DNA of 64,000 nt from assembly GCA_039881145.1 (NCBI GenBank), contig JAYKKI010000061.1, positions 10,142,001 through 10,206,000 of the forward strand, written 5' to 3'. The position numbers and the translations under genes were made by a program. This document shows positions 34,545 through 43,500 of this stretch, one piece after another. Every line of letters begins with the position of its first letter. Positions within the stretch are counted from its first letter, which is position 1. Origin of the DNA: Druceiella hillmani. Lineage: Eukaryota > Arthropoda > Insecta > Lepidoptera > Hepialidae. The notes under the pieces are model-generated. The model saw only the letters and a list, made by a program, of their open reading frames with translations. It was not told the origin of the DNA and searched no databases.

Positions 34545-37500
34545 CCCCTATCCGAAAGAAAATCTTGAGTTTTGCTCCATCAGGAAGTTGCTAAACTGGA
34601 CATACTTCAGAAAAAATTTTACATGAAATGTTTTTAATAAATAATAAAAAGCCCATTGTGGAGATAGCCTAAACTATTGTTAACAGAGCACAAGCTAACG
34701 GAGGGCGCTTCGCCTCGCGGAGCGTTCGTCGTTAGCCACGTAACTCGCCTAATCACTCGCGCCGTGCACATCGAATATTTTATATTACATTTTATTAATG
34801 TATGTATATGCTATGTTTATACTAATGTATGTTAAATAATATAATTATTCTGAAAATTTTAATGTAATTATTTTGGAAATTTTTGCTTATAAAATAAAAA
34901 AAAATAGTTATTAAAAGGGAATTTGGGAAATTAAAATAAATTGTATAAATAATTATTATCCTTAAAGCCAACATAATTACGTAGATTTCATTGTGATACA
35001 AAATTTGCCATAGACGTAAGTTAAACTAGTCACGTACCAAACAGACAAACAAATGGACAGGTAAGAAAGTGAGTTTATATTGAATTGTCATTCAGTTCTG
35101 GCTATGTTTAAAATTTTAGGTCTCTAGCTTAACGCATAGTTAGTTTAAAACCGTTTGCAATTTTTTTACAGAAGGAAAAAACAAACAAGCAAACAAGAAA
35201 ATGAGTTAATATTCTATTGTCATTCAGTTATGATTTATGTTTAAAGTTTCAAATCTCTAGCTCACCGGGAAGTTAGTTTAAAACTGTTTGCTAATTTTTT
35301 TATCGGATAAACAAACATAGAAGAAAGTCAGTTAATATTGCCTTGTCATCCAGTTCTGAGCTATGTTTAAAGTCTCAAGTCTTTAGCTCAGCGGGAAGTC
35401 AGTTTAAAACTGTTTGCAAAATTTATAACGGCAAACAAATAAACAAACAGTCAAGAAAACGTGCTAAAAACGTGTTAAAACGTTTCATTTATTGCGCTCT
35501 CATTTGTATCCTTCCAATCATATATAATTCTGCTATCGAGTTATTTTCATTAAGCTAAATTAAAGGCGAGAACATAACCCGGTGTCAGTACCTAACTGAA
35601 TCGTATTACGCGAGGTTGCCAATCACGAGGGCACAGTCGGACAAATGAGCGTACTAGATGGACGTGCCAGAAGTTGTAAAATGAAAAAAGAATACTTATA
35701 TTTTGATTTCTTGATTTAAATAATTTTGGTCCATTAAAAGAATTTAAAACACAAAAAAAAAAATTTAATATTTAATTTTTCAAAACCTTTGTAGATAATT
35801 ACAAAAAATACAAAGCGAATTCTACCATCCCAACTGGCGGTGCCATAATAGTTTTTTGCACTGATCTGTGTAAAATAATTGTATATTTTTCTTTATTATT
35901 TTGCTGTTAATTGTAATTTCTCACTTCGACTTTTTGAGGATTTCCCAAAAACTTTATATCTAAACAATGAATAAAACATTAAATCCCGTTTTCAATCGTT
36001 GTGGAATTAGATCTCATGATTTTTTTATCGAAGTCATTTAAAATTTATTCCACACAAACATATATTTTATCAACCTTTTGTTTAATTAATTTATAATTAA
36101 CAATTAAATTTACTTCTAAAATATAATATACTTACATCCATAATACAAAATTCGACACTGAACTGTAAAATCAAAAAGCATTAAAATTTAAAACGATATT
36201 TTAATTTTAATGATAATGAAATTACTAACAATTAAAGTTACAAAGATTTCTGTCTTAGATTGGACATGCATTCGTAGGATACTTGCAAGAGTTGGATTCT
36301 TGTTATAATCCTAGGAAGAAAAAAATGGTAGTAACGATCGCTAACATGTAAAGAAAATGCTGGATCATAAAAATGTTCCGAGTTTTTTCTAGAACAACCC
36401 TAAATCGTAAATGCTTATTGTCTAATCAAAGCGTTCGTTTTTAGAGTATGCACAGATCAGTTTCTAATTTGTCAATAAGATAGGCGTAAATGACGGAAGC
36501 CAGAGAGAGATGTTAAGGCGCGTGTATTTAATACATCTATACTTTATAGTTATCATATTACAATCAATTATTTTTGCTCCGATAAATAATATCAGAGTAA
36601 AAAATTTACTTAAAATGATCAACCAGAGTAAAAAACATAAGAATGTATGAAAAGGTGGGGTTTCATGATATAAAGAAGTCATGTTAATTGTTAGCGACCC
36701 AAAATGGACTAGGATAAATGTAATTACCTTTCTTGAATGACGTCCGTCATGTCTATATATTTTATCACCTCTTAAAATGTAATACTAATTAATTGAGCTG
36801 TTGAAAAAAAAAAACGAAAAATAATTAATTATAATAGGTTTTTGATACAAGCATTCATTCACGCGCTCATCGTTAATTTCAGCCCCATTAGCAGGTAGGT
36901 TCAATTCCACCTCCATCATTGTGAGTCTGTGACGTGATTAACAGTATAAACAAAAACAATTGTACACGTAATATTACGGTTATTCCTAATTCGCGACTCG
37001 AAGCTATTTCCTCTTTGGTTCTCCTTTTAGCATCGGAAAGAGAAAGGAGACAAACGAGAAACGTTGTTTTATTTTTCATAAAATGTCAGGGTGTTTTTCA
37101 CATAGTTGGGTTAAGACGTACGAAGGGCCGTGAGCTAGTGTCAACGCGAACACATGCATTATTTAAAAAGAAAAATAATTTAGTCGTAAACTATGACTGG
37201 TGTCGCTAGTCACAAACGAATTGTCAATCTGCATTTAAGTAATAAACGAGAAAATAAGTTATAAACACTTGTGTATTTGCTTGTGTCCTGATAGGTTTTG
37301 GGCCCAGACAAATATATACAATTGGTTCCGTGATTGCTTTTGAACAATAAATACAGTGAAAAGCGTGGTGAGAAAATAGTGGTGAATTGCGTAAGCACAA
37401 TAATGGACTCGTCCGCTCCGCGCGTTCACAAGAGTTGTGCGTGTAAAAAAGTGGACTCGCCCAAGTTGTTTAAATTCCACGTCGTTTTTAATTTCATCGA

Positions 37501-40500
37501 TTGTAGACAGTTAGTGTTGAAAAAATATAACTATGGCTGCTTCTATTAAAATTGACCCATTAACTGCGGATAACTATGATACGTGGATGATTCATATGAG
37601 AGCTATTTTGAAGAAAAATGATTTGTGGGATTTCGTATCGGGTACCATGCCGAATCCGGCCCGTACCGATAATAAGTATGCAGATTAGGTGAAAATGGAC
37701 GGGAAGGCAGAATCGGATATATTATCCGCTGTCAGTCCTAATGAGCTCGCAGCATTAAACGGTTTGGAAACCTTGATACAGATATGAGATAAGTTGAAAT
37801 CAATGTATGAATCAAGTGAACCCGCGCGTAAAGCCTCGTTATTGAAGAAACTCGTACTGACGTGCATGAAGGAAGAAGATGATCTCCGAAAGCATAATGC
37901 ATATTTTTTTCATGCAGTTAAGAAAGTCAAAGAAATCGGTTTGGTGGTGATTGACGAATTATTGGCAATTTAACTATTGTATAGCCTACCAGATTCATTT
38001 GCTGTTCTTCGTACTGCAATGGAATCGCGTGATTATCTATCGTCTACAGAAATACTGAAGGTGAAGATTATTGAAGATTATGAAAGGAGAAAAGTCACAG
38101 TAACTGACCAGGGAGCTATGTTCATCAAACGCACAAACAAAGCGCATTAGAAGAATATTACGCACCATCACGCTTTATCCAACAACAATAGCCAAGTAGA
38201 ATGCTATTGTTGTGGTCATCGAAGACGTATTATCGTTTGGTTGCTAAAGGTTGTTTTCAACGACCAGGAGAGGATTTTCACGAGATATCATCCCCAGTTG
38301 CAAGATCTACTTCTATCAGATTCGTAGCAGCACTATCAGCAGAAATGGGACTAGAGATCCATCAAATGAACGTAGTGACTGCCTATTTGGAAGAAGTCTA
38401 CATGGAGATACCTGATAAAATAAGTGTTGTTCTAGATAAAATCGTTACTAAAAGGAAGATTGGGTCACGTGAAAAAATTGTCCAAGTTAAGAAGATCATA
38501 AAAAGAAATAGAGATGAACGAATGTGATGATGGAGTATGTCTATTAAAGGAGTCACTATACGCTCTCAAGACTTTATTTCGATGTTGGGTCTTCTGAGCA
38601 ACCGTCAAATACCCCAAAGTGATCTTGTATAAATTTTATATATATTTAAGTAAAGGACGAATTCCAATCCCAAACCACTTTATGTTAGAGAAAACTACAA
38701 CCGGTTACAAAATTACTCCTGATTCTGATATTAGAGGATCATTTCCATGGGGTGAAATTATTAAAAAAAGATGACTTGATACCTTTTCTTATGCCATCCT
38801 CTGCGAATAATGCCTATGGAAAGATGCTAATTCATACCCCGGGTATTTTTTTATATCGCCGACTGTTTCTCTCGAAATGCACATTCGTTGAAATAAAAGT
38901 AATGAATTGTTGACGACAGGAGATTTATTAACTTAAATAGTACTTGTCATAGCACTAAAGGGAAAAACCTTACTTTTACGATGACATGAAAGTAGAAAAT
39001 CAGATCCTGTGATGTTGCAATCCCGAGTAGAAGAGGAGAAATGAATGAAGCAGGTCTAGTTGCTGCAATAATGGAGTGAGCAATTGATGCGCATTTTCTT
39101 AACGCTGCATTCAGGGACTGGCATTTTGATTGGTTTATAATTCCTGTCAATAAAACTGATAAATTTTCGGGAACTAAAGTGTTAGCGTACTTTAGAGATC
39201 GTCAAAAGGTGGATACTGATTTGTCTCGTAAGGCTGTGAACGAATATCTTCCAAAATAATAGCAGCTGCATCTCTAGTTTTTTGCAATCTCCCTCACGAA
39301 GATCATTTTTTTATGAGACGACGGTTTTTTAGATATAACTTTATAAATAAACCATTTGAAGCAGACGATACAATCTTGACAATATTCATTAAAAACCATA
39401 ATTTCGTCTTCAAACTCTGGAGAATGTAGAGTACATTCTCCAGGGATTGAATTGCCTTTAATCGATTTCATTAAATCCGTCATGAGGTATTGGCTCTCTT
39501 CACTACTGTCATGTAAGTGAGAAAAATCCTTCTCATCACCTTCTCATCGCATCAATATTGTTTTTGTGCTCATCCATTTTATTTTTGTTCCACCATTGTG
39601 CTGGAATTGTTATAATATTTAGCTCCAATATCTATTAAGCTGGGAACATCAGCTATGCGATTACCAATGCCCGTTGCAACGTCGTCGGAACTTTTGTACA
39701 TGAGGTTCATAATATTTTTTTAGTACCATCATTACGTACATGATAAACCCGCCGTTCGGTCGGTTTGGACGTGGATTAGTCTGATCCTGAAATGCTTCAG
39801 CGCAAATGAAGCAATTGTTTACAAAATCAAAGCATGTCTCTTGAATTTCTGAAACTGAAGATAATGAACTGCTACTGCTGAGACGACGAACGACGTTATC
39901 CGTTCGACTGTCGCTATAATAATAGTAACACGAAATACATGCAGTAACTTCCAAAATAGTTCGTGAAAATTGTATATTATGCTCATAATTTTTTGCTATT
40001 GCTCGATCAAATAATGTTTTCAATCATTTCGCCTTCACAGTTCTAGTTTTACTTCCCCTGAATTTTTTTTACAAATAAAACGATCAGTCATGATGGAACA
40101 ACAGGAAATTCACGCTTAAAAAAGGCTAAATGCTTATCAAAAAATTCAAATTAGTTTTCATAAAACTCAATATCTTGTCCACGAAACTCAAGATCTTCTT
40201 CACATAACTCTAAATAGTGTCCACGAATTTCAAAACAATTTTCCAATTAAATACGTCTGCACGTAGCGAAATACATAGCACAACTAGAAGAAAATGTTAA
40301 AGGACAGCTGGGCTGGCTGGAAAATGTTAAAGGAAATAATAATAATAACAATGATAAATAACAACATTGCAATGTCAATAATTAATATGATTCTTACAAA
40401 AATAATGAAAACCATGTACTGTAGAATAGTGTTAGTTCCGCAGCGCTGTAAAATCCTAATAAATGAAATTTAAAAAGTTTGTAACAAAAATTATTCCTTA

Positions 40501-43500
40501 AAAATCCCTCTATAAAAATGCTTATCATTGATATCATTTTTTTGGAAAATGACCAGAAACAAATTATGACGACTAGAAAAAATTTTGTTCCAAAATTGTT
40601 ATTGATTTTCGTTTATAAATTTGTTATTTTTGGTTGTACGACTAAAAGTTACAGGATTAAGAATTGCAGAGAATTTGAAAATGTTACTTCTAATTTTCTT
40701 TGCGACCAATAGTTTGTCAGATAAACCATAAAAACCATTTGCATCCCTTTTTCCAAAATGGCGGCCGCGGGACAATGGTTGCGACCCCACAAACTTGAAT
40801 TTAACTTGACACTCCTCTGACAAATGCAACCTCAAATATAATTTTTCAATGGACTAATGTTGTTCGCCGTGAATTATGAATGGTCGAGTTTTTTTACTCA
40901 ATAATATTATCAGCAAAAATTGTACACATGACCCCTGTTCATCTCCAACGCGCTAAATGTAAATTCCGTAACGAATAAGGATGTGTAGATTAGAGTTGTG
41001 TTAACAAATTCCCCATGACTACGAAATCCTTAAAATTATATCGAAACTAGACAAGATATTAACAATTCTTTCCACATGAAAGCCCTGTAATAACAAGGCC
41101 TAGGAAGAAACAACTAACAGACGAACGGGGTTTTCGTTTAAAAATGGCCTTTTTTAATTGAATATTATATAATTGTAATTGGTTAACAATATCTTGTATT
41201 TATACTTTATTTATGAGTTTAATAGAACTGTTTATCCACAATTAATTGAAACTACGTGATGTAGTATTATTTCTACTATCTTTAATTTCTTTATCACGAC
41301 CTAGGTTTCGTTGTATTACAACATCTTCAGGTGGGATATTAGCAAAGATTAACTCATAAGAACATCCAACAGCATTTATATGTTTCAAACACAATAGCGG
41401 AAGCCTGGTTTGTGCGGGTTTTTACATTGCTTATGTTATTGAGTTTATTGTAGGGGAGCGGTGTAGGTTTTATTGTATTTCCGAGAGTTATACAATATAC
41501 CAGTATTTTAGTGAGGCTAATAAATTCAATTGTTGTTATTATGTGAGGTTATACAATGCAAACTTTACGGTGTATGTAATAAAATTAAATGGAAATTATT
41601 ATCGGTAATATATTTATACAAAAGCAAGGGTATTTGAAAGTAAGGACAAGGTAATACACTAATTCTACATATCTCCGGTTTTGTGTATTCATATGTTTAT
41701 TTATTTATTTCTTCTAATTTTTTTTTAAAATTGTTTATTATATATACTTATATTTATATGTGTATTTGGGCTGAAACAATTTCCAGAGTACTGTAGTATC
41801 ATTGTTGTATAATTATATTATATCTAGAAGATATTAAGTATGGGTGATGATATTATATTTAGTCGTTCATTTAATATATTAACCATGGTATCTTTTTTAT
41901 ATCTGTTTATTTTTAATGTTTTTAGGATATTAAGTTTATTACCTTTTGTATTTATTTGTAATATATAGGTTGCATTATCAGTATGGGGGTGATGGTTATT
42001 TTCAATGAGATATTTAGCAAAGTGAGATGTGTCTGGTTTATTATTTCGCCAGCTGGCAATGTGTTCTTTATATCTTGTATTAAAATCTCTTCCTGTTTGA
42101 CCTATGTATACACTATTACATTCGTTACATTTAAGTTTATAGATACCACTCTTTTTATGTTTATCTATTTTTTCTTTATTATTAATAAGGGTTTTACCCA
42201 AGTTATTTAAAGTACCATACGTACATGTTATATTATGTATATTTTTATGATTAGTTAAGAGTTTTCATAATTTGAGTGATACATTACCTATGTATGGGAT
42301 AGATTTATAGTAAATATTATTATTATTTGGTACGACCGGGTATATTTCTTGTATTAGCATTTTTCTTAATTCATTATGGTAGGTACAGTTTTGTGAAAAT
42401 TGATGGGTCATAATTATTATTTACTGCGATTTGTTTAAATTATATTTTTCTAGAGGGATGGTTAAAGCACTGTGAATCATGGAATGGAAGGCTGCTAACT
42501 TATGGGACCAAGGGTGTTGAGATTGACCATTAATTATGGAGTCTGTAAATGTGTCTTTTCTAAATATATTAAATTTATGTTTATTATTTTTGCGTTCTAT
42601 TGTTATATCTAAATAGTTAAGTTTATTATCGGATTCTACTTCTAAAGTGAATTGGATATTTTGTGTAGGGAGTTAGCAAAGTTAACAAACTGGTCTAACA
42701 TTCGCTGTGTACCTTTCCAGCAGATAAGGATGTCATCAACGTATCTATAATAGTATAATATATTGGTCGCTAATTAACGGTTTAAGAGGCTGGTTTCTAG
42801 ATTGTTCATAAGTAACTCGGCTAAAAGGGGGCTGAGGGGGGACCCTATTGCAAGGCCATTGATTTGTTGAAAAAAATTTTTATCGAATAGGAAATAATGT
42901 TGATCTATGCATACTTTTAAAAATGTCTCTATTTTCGATGCTTCAATGGGGTTTAACTTTTTCTTTTCTTGGATATCTGAAATTATATTTAGGAATACTG
43001 AATTTCTACAAAACTAACGCCAGATATATTCAAGAACTGTTTATACAAAAGCATAATTATACTTCAGAACAATACACGTAAAAGTACCTACAACAAGCAT
43101 GCCAAGAGGTGACAATTCAGTACAGGAGAATATTAAATGCAATGAGATGGATGATTGCTTTACAAATTATCATTATTCCGAGAAATTCATACATAATTTT
43201 AATAACATGTATAAATACTCTTAACTAGATATTTAAGTACCTTGTATTCGATAAAGGATGTATCCATTTATTATTAGATATAATAATTATAGGAAGAGGA
43301 AAATCAGTGCGCACCTAGTATAGCAAGAAAATTCCAAAAAAAATTAATGAAATACAATTATAACGTTGTACTTTATAAAGTAAAAATTAATTATATTTAT
43401 AAAGATCCAACGATTCAGAACCTTCGTCGCTTTGTTTTTAATAATGGTTAAAATGTAAATTCCTCATATTTTTCTTTCACATACATCATATCACTGCATA

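Larger units (their letters stand above)
41281..43010 (-). mobile_element. Penelope-like retroelement, 5'-truncated
   Basis: Minus strand. Reverse transcriptase blocks: [20 protein letters not shown] (about 42,900), [12 protein letters not shown], and YVDD (42,732-42,743). Downstream, an intact GIY-YIG nuclease frame (42,201-41,824) has [20 protein letters not shown], a zinc-finger-like CNEC and FNTRYKEH with the catalytic Arg. This RT plus GIY-YIG order is specific to Penelope-like elements. It ends about 43,010, so the 5' part is missing. A hammerhead-like motif lies downstream at 41,285-41,340. Confidence 0.9.

Noticed and set aside
36895..36925. GGTTCAATTCC resembling a tRNA B box
   Set aside because: No A box at the right distance and no cloverleaf could be folded; it lies within the suspected copia LTR.
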